Source: Kiritimatiellia bacterium | GTDB lineage: Bacteria; Verrucomicrobiota; Kiritimatiellia; RFP12; UBA1067 | Reading direction: 5' to 3' | Length of the DNA stretch: 5,764 nt | NCBI GenBank assembly: GCA_017648225.1 | Contig: JAGCJE010000215.1 | Span: 1-5,764, forward strand | Shown: one piece after another, positions 5,566 through 5,764 of the stretch | Layout of the letters: each line of letters starts with the position of its first letter | Numbering within the stretch: position 1 is the first letter of the stretch | Made by a program: the position numbers and the translations under genes | Notes under the pieces: generated by a model | The model's database searches: none | What the model was told of the DNA's origin: nothing | Seen by the model: only the letters and a program-made list of their open reading frames with translations

Positions 5566-5764
5566 TGAAGAACTGGAATATCCCCTCCTTCCCCATTTGC
5601 TTTTTTTCATTCTGTGCAACAGTAATAACCATAATCTTGTTATTCTTCATTTCTTGTCGTGACTGTTCATATCGCGGCGGATGTTGCTGCAACCGTGCTC
5701 ACCTTTTGATATGGGCGATTTGCGCGTCCTTGCGACCGCTCGACGTACACAAGTACGTCTTCGG
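5560..5764. other. AT-richer region without a convincing gene
   Basis: No convincing gene lies between the DUF486 promoter and the right edge. Base composition shifts to A/T around 5570-5660, in contrast to the GC-rich genes. It contains a seven-base T run at 5601-5607, a six-base inverted repeat (AATAAC at 5624-5629, GTTATT at 5639-5644), a small palindrome GTTGCTGCAAC at 5683-5693, and the edge hairpin listed separately. A minus-strand frame of 39 codons (5531-5650) is open but lacks a good ribosome binding site. The sequence becomes GC-rich again from about 5670. Confidence 0.6.
5742..5759. repeat. Perfect 7-base inverted repeat near the window edge
   Basis: GACGTAC (5742-5748) and GTACGTC (5753-5759) are exact reverse complements around the four-base loop ACAA. 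After a short internal mismatch, CCG at 5736-5738 can pair with CGG at 5762-5764, the last bases of the window, so the stem may continue beyond the edge. It could be the left half of a longer extragenic palindrome or a terminator. No T-run is visible within the window. Confidence 0.6.

Noticed and set aside
5582..5590. Purine-rich AAGGAGGGG on the minus strand as a ribosome binding site
   Set aside because: No ATG or GTG follows within a usable distance; the nearest TTG is about 20 bases away.
5375..5662. Plus-strand 95-codon frame
   Set aside because: It runs antisense over the DUF486 start and promoter, has no ribosome binding site of note and reads like a shadow frame.
1..5764. Mobile element, CRISPR array, tRNA or rRNA, or defence system
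   Set aside because: No transposase, integrase, regularly spaced repeats, tRNA-like fold or defence-type domains were seen on either strand.

Overview
This window looks like an ordinary chromosomal housekeeping segment from a GC-rich bacterium that makes isoprenoids by the MEP pathway. It opens inside a large single-chain PurL of the kind best known from Gammaproteobacteria such as E. coli and Salmonella, and also found in other Gram-negative groups. Codon choice is strongly C/G-ending in purL. I cannot name the organism from this sequence, and the mixture of genes does not fix a phylum.

Layout. Bases 1-3623 hold purL, with its 5' end outside the window. Three more plus-strand genes follow in close succession: ispF (3624-4115, GTG start touching the purL stop codon), a short MgtC/SapB-family membrane protein (4135-4593) and trmL (4603-5061). 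Gaps are 0, 19 and 9 bases, and each gene has a plausible ribosome binding site, so purL-ispF-mgtC-trmL reads as one transcription unit. Its promoter must lie upstream of the window, because none is seen here. Facing it is a small minus-strand gene for a four-helix membrane protein of the DUF486/DMT_6 family (5099-5479). A stem-loop sits between the two converging stop codons, with its T-tract on the minus-strand side. A strong-looking sigma70-type promoter with a small palindrome over its -35 box lies upstream of this gene. The last 200 bases or so are AT-richer and mostly intergenic, and end in an inverted repeat that the window edge may cut.

How the genes relate. PurL performs the fourth step of purine synthesis, IspF closes the cyclodiphosphate ring in isoprenoid synthesis, TrmL methylates the wobble ribose of certain tRNAs, and the MgtC-like protein is an inner-membrane protein of uncertain role. 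They do not form one pathway. Co-transcription, if real, would probably reflect growth-linked expression rather than a joint biochemical task.

I found no convincing undescribed system, mobile element, CRISPR array or RNA gene. The points worth a second look are small: a repeat-bearing linker with clustered AGA codons in PurL, an IspF lacking the Arg found near the E. coli trimer cavity, an MgtC reduced to its membrane part and lying in a housekeeping operon, a palindrome over the DUF486 promoter, and the hairpin at the right edge.
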